Source: Diogma glabrata
Taxonomy: Eukaryota > Arthropoda > Insecta > Diptera > Cylindrotomidae
NCBI GenBank assembly: GCA_963693315.1
Contig: OY856186.1
Location: 91,615,554 to 91,679,553, forward strand
Reading direction: 5' to 3'
DNA: 64,000 nt
This document shows positions 32,465-45,835 of the stretch, in pieces. Below the pieces are notes generated by a model. That model saw only the letters and a list, made by a program, of their open reading frames with translations. It ran no database searches and was not told the DNA's origin. The position numbers and the translations under genes were made by a program. Each line of letters begins with the position of its first letter. The first letter of the stretch is position 1.

Positions 32465-33384
32465 AGTGAAAATTAACTTAATGGAAAACATCCACTGTGT
32501 ATATCTTTTATATCCAAGTCAATTAAAGTTAATATCGTTTATTGGACTAGATCACTTTTAAACCATATATCTAAAACAATTTATTCAAATAATTTTGTAC
32601 AATTTGTAATCATTTGATCTACACATTTTTTTTGAAAATATTGATGATTAATTTCAATAACATTAAAGTTATGATAATATTTTTCTCAAACACTGAATTA
32701 CCATGTTTTGATTTGCTATAGTTAACTTGTCATTAAAACATTTAAATTCAAATAAAACCTCTAGATCATTTGACCAAACTATATATGTTTTTGAAATATT
32801 TTATCTTGTGATAATTTCTTTTCTAAACATAAGATGGAAACAGTTCAACTTTAAATTAATAAACTTCTAATCAGCATTCTACCGAATGGTGAAAGAAGCT
32901 AAAGTTGATGGTATTTGGTTGAAATTAAATTTTGCTAAAAACGTATATCATTTCTTCATTCGACAAATTGATTAAACTTTTTGCCTTCTAAAAAATATTC
33001 CATTTATTTACAAATTTTATAATCATTTTGATTAAATTAGATGTCAGTGGTTAGGGTTATCATTTCATATTTTTTTATTCAGATTTCATAAAAATATTGT
33101 AGTTAGTTGTTACGTTTGATTTACATATTAAATTATATATATTATTAAATTAACACATTATCACAAAAATAGATCACACACATTCACGCATTCTGTTTTT
33201 TACAGAAAATCCATTAAAATTGAATAAATAAATAGAAAAGCAATCGATCGACCGATCGGTAATAAATCTTTCGAAATACAAAAAAAATTATTTAATTGAA
33301 TCAATCATAAAATTAAATTACTACTAACTTTTTTTTTGTGTAAATATTTTGGCGGACAAAATTTCCACTGTGTTAATTTTCACT
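32465..33384. mobile_element. Candidate AGTGAAAATTAAC-ended element
   Basis: Left AGTGAAAATTAACTTAATGG and right, read inversely, AGTGAAAATTAACACAGTGG form an imperfect inverted repeat of about 23 bp. The interior is AT-rich and non-coding. No target duplication could be fixed. Confidence 0.4.
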
Positions 33385-36300
33385 ATAAATATTAATTTAT
33401 CGTTTGTTTAGCTTTGTTCAGCAATAAAGAACATAAATTAGTGGCACAACTGTATTTACATATTTTCCGAATTTCCACCAAAATAAGATTTATTACATTG
33501 TTTGACAAAAACAAAGCTTTTTCTTTTATTTTTTCACTGAATAAACTTTTTAATTCAAACACTTAAAGTTTTGTAATAATAAAATTAATTATTGTTTTTT
33601 TTTCTAACAAACGTAAGAATTACAAAGGTTGAAATATTAATAACCCAAACAAGAACTGTTCAGTTAGGTATATCATCTACTACTACTGTCTGGTATCTAC
33701 TGTTTTGTGATTGTCGCAATTCAAGTTCTTTTTTGGAAATTCAATGGATTTTCATGTGTGAAAAGTAATAAACAAACTGATAATCAAACAGACAAAAACA
33801 TAAATTGGTATAGTGATAGCGCAGTATATTTTTTATTTATTGAATTAAATAGGAAGAGAGTTAATGAATTGATTAACAAAAAACAGTTACGAAAATCGCA
33901 TGTGTTAAATTTGGATTACAAATTATCGTGTTCGGTGTTTTATTGTTGGGGAAAAATGAGAGTTGAAGAGAAAATTTCGTTATAGTCGACCTATAGAACC
34001 AATGTGTAAGACTATAGAACAAATGTGTGTGGAAGTTTGGTAATTTAAATTATGATTTTCATATTAACTTTAAAAATTTAGCTTCTAATTAAGTGCACTT
34101 ATTGTGAAAAAAATGCTTTGGCCTATATAACTGAAAAATTGATAAATTCACAAAGATTATTTTGCTTATACTAATGGCCTCATCAAAGTGATCGATTAAT
34201 TAAAAATACAAAGTAAGAGCAATAAAGCAAAATTGATTATTAAGAGCATGCTATTATAACCTAACCAGATATATTGTAAGTTTGGTATTTATTGGTTATT
34301 CATATCATTATTACTCTGGTAAAACTTGTTTTTTCAATCATTTTAAGGCATTAGATCCGTTAATGTAGATCAATTCCATCAATGCAGAAGATCCTCATAA
34401 ACCCCTTTTTGCAGATCAGTGATATATAATTTGATTAATTACGGTATGATAAAATGCCTCTGTAATCAAGTCTGAAATTATTGGTTTTTTTTATTAATTA
34501 AGAATGATTTTAATGTAAACAATTAATTGTATTTATTAAACTTAATGCCATATTTACTTTTAATACGTAAAATCTCTGGTAAAATTAAGGATACATTGAT
34601 TTTTACTGCTGTATTTTGCCTTTTAAAAAATTACTTTTCTCATTGAAATATAGTTCCCCAGCTCTGTATCATCTGTTGTTGATAATGTATTGTATTTGTT
34701 TTGATTAGTATTGTGCAAGATAATATAATTGTATTAGATTTTTTGTTAAACAGTGTCTTAATTAGTAATCTTTAGGGTTGAAAAAAAAATTGAATATAAA
34801 TTGCCAATTCTAAATTTAAATAGTTGGAAACGAAATAAATACAGCATCTAAAATTGGTAAAGATGGCGTTTTTTGTCGTATATATATACATTTTTGGCGC
34901 GATCTCAGCGCAATATTCACCAAGTATAAGAAACTGCAGTTCACGACCTGCATTATCAAAGAAAACTGCAGATCTGTTCTTTGTTTACTATACGTCTGCC
35001 TCCTGAGAAATCTTCTCAAATTAACCAGGAAAAGGGTATTTAACGCGTCCTGTGCTTATTTTCTCTCTTGAGGTGCGAATTTCGTTTGGTAATATTCCGG
35101 TTCATTCTATTCAAGGCCCTCATTAATGTCTCAGATCTCAGCGATTTTGTCTTTCTAACTGAAGTTGCCTCTGAAAACAGCCTTGATTAAATATACAGAG
35201 CCAAACGACTTTTAAAAGCTCATCGATCCCGTATATAGATTGCATTTCGCCTAGCTCGCTCGCTACAAAATTCTTCAAGTCTTCAGTAATGGATTCCAAT
35301 AGAGGCAATTCTTTATTGTGATCGCCTCTACTAGAAAACCAATATATCTATCATAGTTATAATCAATTTATCTATAATCAATGTATCTATGTTACTATTC
35401 ATCTCCTTGTGTCTTCTTAAAGACACCTGAAACATAAAATGATGTCTACTGACACTAACTTTAACACTAAATTCTACGCAGATGGGCTGCAGACACAGCT
35501 AGTTCCCAATTTTTCATCATATTTCATAGCTGAACATTTTGACGGATAAGTCACATGAGTAAAGTTCAGGCCAAATATGTATATTAAAACATTTGTTTGG
35601 TTTTTGTCATGGCCATCTCGATATAGCATACTATCACCCAAACAGTTCAACGAGAAGTCCTTTGAACAACGGAAAAAAAGTTTTTCTTCTTGCATCATCA
35701 AAAGGCAGAGCTCACCTCTTTTACCATATTTTCTAGCTGATTATTCCATCAGTTAATAGACAGAGCGTGGTGTCATTTTGTTCAGACCCATTTTACCATC
35801 AAATTTCATAGAGAGTTTGTGGCATTTTCACCTGCGTACGCTTTTATGCTTTAACCCCTCTCAAGAACTATCTTCCAAATATCACAAGTAGAATTTTTCT
35901 TATACCTATATACAATGGCCTGCTGCGTGATGCGGGTGATTAGTAGTCTGCTCTGAAATGTCTTTCCGGCAATAAGGATTAAGTGGATTCATTCGTTGCC
36001 TTTCTGTTCTTTCTTTTAACTAAACCACAAGCTCCATCCACTTTTTTCCCCAACATTTGCCTGAGTTGTCCCACAAGCCTGCTTCTCTGAAAAATTTGAC
36101 TGTTTCAGATGAAGAATTGTCAGGGGTCTGTTTAAATCTATAAGATTACTGTGTGGCAGGATCCGACGATTATTATTTGCATCCGAAGTAGAACAAGAAG
36201 TGCTAGCATATTTGACTCGGCGAACATGTTAACTCCATTCGTAGAGTCAACATCTGCTGTTGATGTTGTTTTTTGTAATTTTTTTGATAAATGTTTTAAT

Positions 36301-36404
36301 TTTGATTTATTGACAACCGAAAATTGTGCAGCTGTCAGGCAGTTATTGAATACCGTTTTGGGAAAACAGACGTTCATTACTCATAATTTCAGAATGTAAG
36401 AGAA
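33385..36404. other. Long stretch without recognised gene
   Basis: From 33.4 to 34.8 kb it is AT-rich. From about 35.0 to 36.4 kb the base composition is more balanced, and open stretches exist on both strands (35474-35701 minus, 36138-36399 both). None shows a motif that I recognise and their frames overlap. This could be decayed host coding DNA; a similarity search would be needed. Confidence 0.4.
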
Positions 36405-36527
36405 CACATCATGAAAAGTAATTGACAAAATGTTGTGTTATAATGTCTTTATATTGCCTGACCATAGACGCATAACAAAATAAATGTTTAATCGTAAATG
36501 TCAATAGTAAATTACAATCACATAGCT
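36405..36527 (-). repeat. Family B 3' fragment
   Basis: Inversely matches 19690-19815 (GATTGTAATTTACTATTGAC, TTTGTTATGCGTCTATGGTC). It is a truncated copy without the CGGAACCCT terminus. Confidence 0.75.
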
Positions 36528-36735
36528 CTGGGGCATTCTTTGCAACTCGGAGACCCCCTGCTCTCCAGAATTGGTTTAGGATTTTCGAAAGGTTTATGGA
36601 CGGAAATTGTAGCTTATTGTCTCTTGTTATTAATGCCGATAAGAGGGGATCTTCAAAATTCAAAATGGCGGAATCAATATGGCGGCTACAGGCTTAGGGC
36701 TCACTCTAAAAGTATGGAAAATATGGAAAATTATG
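36527..36735 (+). repeat. GGGGCATTCTTTGC dispersed repeat, copy 1
   Basis: GGCATTCTTTGCAACTCGGA through CAATATGGCGGCTACAGGCT is about 90% identical by eye to the inverse of 47472-47660. It is GC-richer than its surroundings. The open frame LGDPLLSRIGLGF persists in both copies, but I cannot tell whether it is or was coding. Confidence 0.75.
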
Positions 36736-37547
36736 CTTTTGCCTGCAAAATGTCGAATAAAAATTCGTTTTCTTACCCACATATTTTGATGTGCTTCAAA
36801 TTTTTATAATGGAAGGGACATTAAAACAAAACGTTTTGAAGAAGAAGAAAATTTTTTTTTGTGGTGGTTTTCTCTTTAGTGGTTTTTGTTAGGGTAATTT
36901 TTGTTTAGGGGTAGTTTTTGAAAACCTCGGGTATCATATATGTTCAATTTATTGTATCTCAAGAAGTACTTGACAAATTTTTAAGGCAAAAATGACACTT
37001 TTTATTGGAAATAGTTACGGTTATAAATTTGATAATTTACTATAAAAAAATTAAAAAAATTAAAATAAAAGGGGTTGCATGAAAGGAACTACCTGCTTAT
37101 TTTCGTGCTTTTCCTTATGATTTTATAATTTCATTATTTTTCTACATAATATACCAAAGAATTTGATTTTGGCGGGTTTTTTGAAAATTATAGAATTTTG
37201 TTTTTAAAAAATTGGTTTATATATACCGAACAATTTATTAAAAAATTTCTATAATTTCCAAAAAAACATCTCCAAAGTTAAATTTTCGGATTTTTGTAGA
37301 AAATTAATGAAGATTCAAAATTAAGGAAGAAAATATAAAAATAGTGGAGATATCAACCCTCCAACCCTTATTATCTGTTTATTTTTTTAATTTTATATTT
37401 TAATATATACGACTCACCATTTTTAAAAAAAAAATGAAAACCTTTTTTCAGCGTTTGAAAACAGACGTTTTTAGTTTTTCTGCAAAAAATTCATAAAGAA
37501 AAAAAAGATATTAATTATTTTTTTTTTAAATTTATAAATATGGAGGG
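36736..37547. other. No feature recognised
   Basis: AT-rich DNA with T-runs and no coding or repeat match seen. Confidence 0.45.
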
Positions 37548-39224
37548 GCTGAAATCTCACAGCTCTGAGATATCAAGACTTCGGTCTGGGTTAAGGATTT
37601 TGATATCGTTTTCGGAAAAAAAATTTTATGAGGACATGGTTTTTAGTTTTGGGCTACGATGTATATCAAAAATAACTCTTTGTTAAAGAACAAGTATTTT
37701 TATATCACAGTTTAGAAATTTATTACAAAACTAACACGAAACATCAAAACGATGCCGGAAAATTATAACATATCATAAATTAACATAATTTAGTGAAAAG
37801 ATAATGCACTCAGCAAACTACTCAAAAACCTCTCCATTTAGCGTTTCGAGAAAATATTACAATAATATTTCAAAATACCAAAAATATTTCATTGTAATAA
37901 AATCAAACTTTTTTTAAAATTCCAACAATAATCTAAAAATTAGAATAAAATCAAATATTTAAATTTTTTCTAAATTCCAAAAATTCTTAAAAATTCAAAC
38001 TTTTCCAAAATCCTAAAATATTGCAAAAATCATTACAAAATCAAAAATTGAAACTTTTTCCATAATTCCAAAAATTATAATAATATCAAAAATTTTAAAT
38101 TTTTGAAAATTCTAAAAATATTCCAAAAATTCTTACGATATCAAAAATTAAAACTTAATCCAAAATTCTAAAAATATTGCAAAAATTATTACAAAATCAA
38201 AAATACAAACCTTTTTCAGAATTCCAAAAATATTTCAAAAACTATAACAAATCCAAAAATTTCCATGTCCAATTTCATTTTCAATTACATTTACGTCATA
38301 AAACAGAAACGTTTTTTTTCAAAAATTTTGTTTAAAAAAATAAATGAAATCGTTTTTTGACACACTTGACATTATTTGTTTGACAAACTTATAATGCCAT
38401 AATTCTCTATAATAATAATAAAATTTCATGTCATACATAATTTGTATTAATTATTAATTTTAGTTTTTTTCCAAAAAATTGAGTAAAAACGTACATAACA
38501 TCTTTCTTTTGACACACTTGACAAAATTTTTTGACAAACTTATAATGCCATAATTCTCAATAATAATAATAAAATGTTATTTCAAACAAACAATTAATTT
38601 AATTTTTTACCAAAAAATTTGGTAAAAAATAAATAAAAGTCTTTCTTTTGACATACTTGACAACATTTTTTTGTCAAACTTATAATGCCATAATTCTCAA
38701 TAATAATAATGAAAATACATTTCAAACAAATAATTAATTTTATTTTTTTTTTCAAGAAATTGGGTAAAAAAATAAATAAAAATCTTTCTTTTGACACACT
38801 TGACAACATTTTTTTGACAAACTTATAATGCAATAATCTAGTTTTTGATCTCACATACCAGTCCCGAACATCAAGATTTCTCCAAATTCAATGTTCCTAC
38901 TCGTAATCACTTAAAATGAACGTTTTTTAAGCCAAAAATATGAACATTTGCTGTTTTTGACCCACTTCCATTTACATTTATTGAACACAGCGTCCTTTCG
39001 GACCTGTCCCTTGAGTATACCTATTTTTAGAAAAAAAAATTTGAAATTCCTCAAGCGGTTTTTCTTGAAGCGTAGGTAATGACGGCCGGCCGGAGGAACA
39101 TACATTTTTTTTTAGCTTTTTTAGAATCAGTAGGTCCTAAAACGTCAAGTAATGCCAAAAAAACTATGGGAAAGAATTTCACTTTTGGCTCATGAATGTA
39201 ATACTCAGCCTTTCAGACCGAAGT
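37548..39224 (-). mobile_element. Family A repeat, copy 5 (full length)
   Basis: On the minus strand it runs from ACTTCGGTCTG at 39224 to CAGCCCCTCCATAT at 37548, with the palindrome ATCTCAGAGCTGTGAGAT intact. The 55-bp array is at 37.8-38.25 kb and four 136-bp units at 38.3-38.85 kb. Confidence 0.85.
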
Positions 39225-39402
39225 AATATTATTATTGTTTTCTTTTAGCTTTTTGGATTTTTAGATATAAATTTTCAATTAATTTTTTCTTCAATAATTT
39301 CTTTTCTTTTTATTTTATTTGTAGGGAAATATTACGAAAATGGAAAACACAAACTTTTCATTTTGACATTCAATAAACATAACAAGAATTTTAAAATAAA
39401 AT

Positions 39403-40721
39403 ATATGGAGGGGCTGAAATCTCACAGCTCTGAGATATCAAGACTTCGGTCTGGGTTAAGGATTTTTATATAGTTTTCGGCAAAAAAACTTTTATGAGGA
39501 CATGGTTTTTAGTTTTGGGCAGCGATGTATATCAAACATAACTCTTTATTAAAGTACAAGTATTTTTTATCTCTGTTTAAAAATTTATTACAAAACTAAC
39601 ACGAAACATCAATACGTTGCCGGAAAATTATAATCAAAATTCCAAAAATATTGTAAAATTAAATAAAATCAAACTTTTTCAAAATCCCAAAAATATTCCA
39701 AAAATTAGAATAAAATCAAATATTTAAACTTTTTCTAAATTCCGATAATATTCCAAAAATTCTTAAAAATTTAAACTTTTCCAAAATTCTAAAAATATTG
39801 CAAAAATTATTACAAAATCAAAAGTTGAAAATTTTTTTAAAATTCTTAAAATTATAATAAACTCAAAAATTAAAAATTTTTCATAATTCTTAAAGTATTC
39901 CAAAAATTCTTACAAAACCAAAAATTAAAAATTTTGCCGAAATTCTAAAAATATTGCAAAAATTATTACAAAATCAAAAATACAAACTTTTTCAAAATTC
40001 CAAAAATATTTCATAAAACTATAACAAATTCAAAAATTTCCATGTCCAATTTCATTTTAAATTACATTTACGTCATAAAAACAGCTACATTTTTTTTCCC
40101 AAAAATTGGCTAAAAAAATAAATTAAAACCTTTCTTTTGACACACTTGACATTATATTTTTGACAAACTTATAATGCCATAATTCTCAATAATAATAATA
40201 AAATTTCATTTCAAACAATTTTATTTTTTTCCAAAAAATTGAGTAAAAAAAAATAAAAATCTTTCTTTTGACACACTTGACAACATTTTGTTGACAAACT
40301 TATAATGCAATAATCTAGTTTTTGATCTCACATACCAATCCCTACCATCAAGATTTCTCCAAATTTAATGTTCCTACTCGTAATCACTTAAAATGAACGT
40401 TTTTTAAGCCAAAAATATTTTTGACACACATAATGATTTTTTTGACACACTTCCGGTACAGTTATCGAACACAGCGTCCTTTCAGACCTGTTCCTTGAGT
40501 ATACCTATTTTTAGGAAAAAAAAATTGTGATATCCCTCCAGCGATTTTCCCTGCAGCGTAGGTAATGACGGATGGCCGGCCGGCCGACAGACAGACAAAC
40601 ATTTTTGTTTTGCTTTTTTAGAATCAGTAAGTCCTAAACCGTCGAGAAATGCCAAAAAAGTGGGGGTAAGAATTTCACTTTTGGCTCATGAATGTAATAC
40701 TTAGGTCTTTCAGACCGAAGT
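39403..40721 (-). mobile_element. Family A repeat, copy 6 (full length)
   Basis: Both ends are present (ACTTCGGTCTG at 40721, CCCCTCCATAT at 39403). It is shorter than copy 5, with two 136-bp units. Only 178 bp separate it from copy 5, in the same orientation. Confidence 0.85.
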
Positions 40722-40989
40722 AAAAAGGATTTAAGAAACACTACAAATACAAGAAAATATAATTTCTTGTACCTTCAAAATTTCATTCAGATAAGTCGAA
40801 TAAATAATAATATATTTATGTTGCGTGTCTAATTTATTATGTGTGTCAAATTTATTTTATGTTTGTCATATTTATTTTAACCTGGTTCCAACCAAGATTC
40901 TTTGATTGCAGTGTATTAAATGGAATAGCTTTTTGGCAGTAAACTTAGTCCTGGTTACAACTTTACCCAACTGTCCAAACGGTTTTCCT

Positions 40990-41294
40990 ATATGTAATTT
41001 GAAATTTAACAAAAAATTTTGTTGTTTAAAATGGCAAAATTTTAATAAATTTTGCCAACATAAGAGGATTGAATGTTAATCTTCATTCAGTCCATCTTTA
41101 TCTTGAGAGAACTAACTCGGATATTCTATTCTTAACTGAAACGATTATTAGTGACCGAGCTGTTACTCTTGATCGTAATAAATACCCTTGTCTTCAATAT
41201 AGAATTCTCTTTTTATGTTAAGCATGGTATTTGTGTGTATATTAAAAACACCATTCTATACGTAAAAATTAAAAATTTTGAATTAAATTCAAAT
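40990..41294 (+). pseudogene. LINE endonuclease N-terminus (split by family A copy 7)
   Basis: From about 41045 the frame reads ANIRGLNVNLHSVHLYLERT, SDILFLTETIISD and NKYPCLQY, the start of an AP-endonuclease of a Jockey/CR1-type LINE (NIRGL...LTET motifs). A frame change near 41210 leads to HGICVYIKN. The coding resumes at 42643, after family A copy 7. Confidence 0.8.
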
Positions 41295-42640
41295 ATATGG
41301 AGGGGCTGAAATCTCACAGCTCTGAGATATCAAGACTTCGGTCTGGGTTAAGGATTTGTATATAGGTTTCGGCAAAATACTTTTATGAGGATATGGTTTT
41401 TAGTTTTGGGCAGCGATGTATATCAAACATAACTCTTTGTTAAAGTACAAGTATTTTTTATCTCTGTTTAAAAATTTATTACAAAACTAACACGAAACAT
41501 CAATACGTTGCCGGAAAATTATAATCGAAATTCCAAAAATATTGTTAAATTAAAATCAACCTTTTTCAAAATTCCAAAAATTAGATTAAAATCAAATATT
41601 TAAACTTTTTCTAAATTCCAATAATATTTCAAAAATTCTTAAAAATTCAAACTTTTTCCAAAATTCTAAAAATATTGCAAAAATTATTACAAAATCAAAA
41701 TTGAAAATTTTTTCAAAATTCCAAAAATTATAATAAAAAATCAAAAATTAAAAATTTTTCAAAATGCTAAAAATATTCCAAAAATTCTTACAAAATCAAA
41801 AATTAAAACTTTTGCCGAAATTCTAAAAATATTGCAAAAATTATTACAAATTCAAAACTATAACAAATTCGAAAATTTCCATGTCCAATTTCATTTTAAA
41901 TTACATTTACGTCATAAAAACAGCTACATTTTTTTCCCAAAAAATTGGCTAAATAAATAAATAAAACCTTTCTTTTGACACACTTGACAACATTTTTTGA
42001 CAAACTTATAATGCCATAATTCTCAATAATAATAATAAAATTTCATTTCAATGAAACAGTTTTATATTTTTCCAAAAAATTGGGTAAATAACTAAATAAA
42101 AATCTTTTGACACACTCGACAACATTTTTTTGACAAACTTATAATGCCGCCATAATTCTCAATAATAATAATAAAACTTCATTTCAAACAAACAATTAAT
42201 TTTATTTTTTTTTCAAAAAATTAGGTAAAAAAATAAATAAAAATCTTTCTTTTGACACACTTGACAACATTTTTTTGACAAACTTATAATGCAATAATCT
42301 AGTTTTTGATCTCACAAACCAATCCCGAACATCAAGATTTCTCCAAATTTAATGTTCCTACTCGTAATCACTTAAAATGAAAGTTTTTTAAGCCAAAAAT
42401 ATGAAAATTTGCTATTGTTGACACACATAATGATTTTTTTGACACACTTCCGATACAGTTATCGAACACAGCGTCCTTTCGGACCTGTCCCTTGTAAATA
42501 CCTATTTGTAGAAAAAAAATTTTTTTTTTTTGCTTTTTTAGAATCAGTAGGTCCTAAAACGTCGAGAAATGCCAAAAAAGTGGGGGTAAGAATTTTACTT
42601 TTAGCTCATGAATGTAATACTTAGTATTTCAGACCGAAGT
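41295..42640 (-). mobile_element. Family A repeat, copy 7, inserted in a LINE
   Basis: Both ends are recognisable (ACTTCGG at 42640, CCCCTCCATAT at 41295), although the region around 42510 has lost the GC block. It lies exactly between two halves of the LINE endonuclease. Joining the flanks requires no clear target duplication, which fits rolling-circle-type insertion. Confidence 0.8.
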
Positions 42641-42642
42641 AA

Positions 42643-44578
42643 TACCACAACATGGTTTACCTTAAGATTTACTGGTCAAATCAAACGTTGTTTGTTTTTG
42701 GTATGTATCGCTCCCCTAATTCACCTGAGATTATCAACCTTTTTCATGACCTATCAGCAAAAATAGATAGGTTGTCTGAGTATCCTAATGCCAAATTTAT
42801 AGTTCTTGGTGACTTTAATGTCCACAATAAAGAATGGCTCACACACAGTTCCACTACTGATATGATAGGTAAACAGGCTGAGTTATTTTCTCTTTACCAT
42901 AATTACACACAGATTATAGATCAGCCTACCAGAGTACCTGACACTCCGGGACAAAATAGTAACATACTTGATTTGTTTTTAACAAATGATCCTTACCTGG
43001 TACAATTTAAAGTATCAGAAACTTTAGGTGGTTCAGCTCATAATTTAACCACTACACAGTTAAATCTACCAATTCCAAAACAATTTAAAGCCAATCCTCG
43101 TCTTGTTTGGCACTATAAAGCTGCGAATTGGCAGGGTCTTAGAGTTTTTTTTAAGCGGCTTTTCCGGAAACGTAATTGTCTTACCGGCCAAGACCCTAAT
43201 ATAGCTGCGTGTAATTTTTCGCTGGCTATTTTTGAGGGTATGCGGAAATTTATTCCAATAGAATAACCGTTCCTAAGACTGATCTATGGTTTTCCAAAAA
43301 ATGCAAAATGGCAATTAAAATTAAGAAAAGGGCATTCAAAAGTTCATTTAAAACAAAACTGATAAAAACCTTAAACAGTACCGAATTAAGAGAAATATAT
43401 GTAGAAAACTAATAGACGCAGAAAAAAATCTTTTTAATAGGAAAAAAGCGTCTAAATTTGCTGAACATCCAATTGTGTTACAAAATTTCTGTAAAGCGGT
43501 TCGGGATGTCCAAGGTAATTTTTGTAAGTCTTCTCTACCTCCCCTAATTGATAGAGATGTGCCGGTTATAGACCTAAAAGAAAAAGCTAACCTTCTGGGA
43601 AATTATTTCTCTAAAAATTCTACACTAAAAGAACCCAATTTCTTACCTAAATCGATTCTTAGATTTTCGCACAACATGATGCCAAATTTTTGAGATTAGT
43701 TAATTTTAATATAATAAGCTTCTTAGAGTCTTCCAAACTACTTAATGAAAGACAATACGGGTTTTGAAAAGGAAAGCGACGAGATATTTACTTTCTGATG
43801 TAATCACTCATGTGTGGAACAAATCGCTTGAAAATCATGGTGAAACTGTCGGTGTTGCTCTTGATATATCCAAAGCATTTGATAAAGTTTGGCAAACAAT
43901 CTTATTTGCAAATTAAGATGTAATGGTTTGGATGAGCAACTTATATCTTGGATACAAAGCTTTATTTCCGAGCGGAAATTTCGGGTCAATGTTAATGGTG
44001 TTTCATCGGATGTCTTTTTAACTAATGCAGGAGTTCCTCAGGGTTCTGCTTTTTCACCAACTCTCTTTCTTATTAATATTAATGATTTGTTGGATTCAAC
44101 AATTAGTCCTATCCATAGTTTTGCTGATGATAGCACTCTTCATGCGTCTCATGAAAACCCTAAATTATATTCACCGTTAGCGCTTAACAACTGTAGATCA
44201 AATTTAATAGATTCTTTAAACCATGACCTTAAAACTATTTTGGATCGGGGGCTCGCTAATAGTGTTGAATTCAATACGAGCAAAACACAGACTTGTTATT
44301 TTTCTAGATTATCCACACCTAATCCGTTTCCGCATTAAAGTTCGACTCTAAAGATCTTGTAAAGAAAGAATCTGTTAAGCTTCTAGAAGTAGAAATTGAA
44401 AATAATTTAAAATGGAATTTTCATATTTTTAACTTAGCTAAGAACGCTGTTCAAAAATTGGGCTTTTTGGGACGATGTCGTAAGTTTTTTATTAGCGAAC
44501 TTCTTTTAATTTACAAAAAGTTTATACGTCCCTGCATGGAGTACTGTTCTCACATATGGGGTGGAGCTTGTTATAGTA
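42643..44578 (+). pseudogene. Jockey/CR1-like LINE: endonuclease, linker, reverse transcriptase
   Basis: The 42652-43266 frame has the endonuclease motifs FGMYRSPNS, FIVLGDFNVHNKEW and SNILDLFLT. A linker (43270-43690) follows with frame changes. Then reverse transcriptase: VALDISKAFDKVW (43850, catalytic D), NAGVPQGSAFSPTLFLININ (44025) and SFADDSTLHA (44120). The thumb starts at 44340 and reaches IRPCMEYCSHIWGGACY at 44570, where a hAT element interrupts it. There are at least four frame breaks, so it is inactive. It is the same family as the 3' ends at 6.0, 9.3 and 11.4 kb. Confidence 0.85.
44571..44578 (+). repeat. hAT target-site duplication, left
   Basis: TTATAGTA, repeated exactly at 46866-46873. 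Confidence 0.85.
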
Positions 44579-45104
44579 CACACATGGCCAAACCGCGGCT
44601 CGCGAGCCGCATGCGGCTCTTTGAAAGAATTAATGCGGCTCTCGAAAAGAAATGAAAAAATTAAATTATATTTAATAATTCATAAAAATTGTAACAAAAT
44701 TAGAAGTAATACATATAATTTATAATGCTGTTTAATATAATATGATTTAATACAATCATATTATTATATTTAGGTCCGTCCTGTCGAAGTTACTACTGTT
44801 GGAGTTTTTTGTGGCTTTGTTTTAGTTTGATACTACTTTACTTCGCGAATCAAGTTTATAATCCGCTGTTATAAATAAATTTAACTAATTTTATTATTTA
44901 AGGTTATACTTTAACATATTCTAGTGGACTAAAAATAAAATCACCTGTATTTGTCTCAAATTAATGCACAAAAATCCTTCTCAAAATCAAAAGTCTTTCC
45001 TTTTGGAGTCGTTTGTTTTTCTATGATTATCTTTTTCTGTAATTTTTTTATAAACCATATTTTTATTTTATCTTTAGGCAATTTGCCGACGTTAAATTTA
45101 ATGT

Positions 45105-45714
45105 GGCTTATGATTGAAAACGCGTGGAAAACGGAAAAGCCAATGAAACGTGAAACGTAGCATATTGGTATGATTGAAAACGCGTGACAAACGTTTTATT
45201 TCGAACTTATTTTTTTGTATGATTGAAAACGCGTGATATCCGTTTCTTGTACAAAATTGAAACGTTAGATTAGGCTTGCGTATAGAATAATTTTAAAGCT
45301 TAAAATGTAAGTTTATATTTTTATTTATTAATTTCGAGTGAAAAATGAACAATGTTTTAAATTTTAAGCAGATTTATTATTTTAAAATTTTAGGAGAAAG
45401 ATTATTAGGGGAAAATAACAAATCAAAAGTAGTATTGTACTAGAAATTAGTAAAAAGAATGAAAGAGAGTCCTGATGTAGCTAATTATTATTTTTATTTT
45501 ATCCATTTTTTAAGCTTAGCACAACGATGTTTTTTTAACAAACAATTAGATCTGCCAATCAACAACAAATTATTTTGACAATCTGACAGTTTTTTAATTT
45601 CGAAAAAAATTCGAACTAACTTTTTATCACGTGTTTTCAATCATACCTACATTAGGTGAAGGTGAATAATCTTAACCGCGTGATGCGTTTTCCGTGCGTT
45701 TTCAATCATAAGCC
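45105..45714. mobile_element. Foldback with repeated ATGATTGAAAACGCGTG motif
   Basis: Left GGCTTATGATTGAAAACGC and right GCGTTTTCAATCATAAGCC are exact inverse copies of 19 bp. The word ATGATTGAAAACGCGTG occurs three times at the left (45110, 45171, 45219), and ACGTGTTTTCAATCAT occurs inversely near 45633. No coding. It has displaced the N-terminal part expected for the hAT transposase. Confidence 0.7.
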
Positions 45715-45835
45715 TCAATGTATCCTTTAATATTCCAATTAAAAAATGAATAAGTTCATAATTAAATAGAATTAAAATACACGTGCAAATCCAGCATATG
45801 CTACATTAACCGCTTCTACATCTACGACAGTAAGA

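Noticed and set aside
35474..35701. 75-codon minus-strand frame with several cysteines
   Set aside because: No recognisable domain, signal peptide or splice context.
36138..36399. Overlapping open frames on both strands of about 80 codons
   Set aside because: Neither shows a family motif; which strand, if any, was coding cannot be decided from the sequence.
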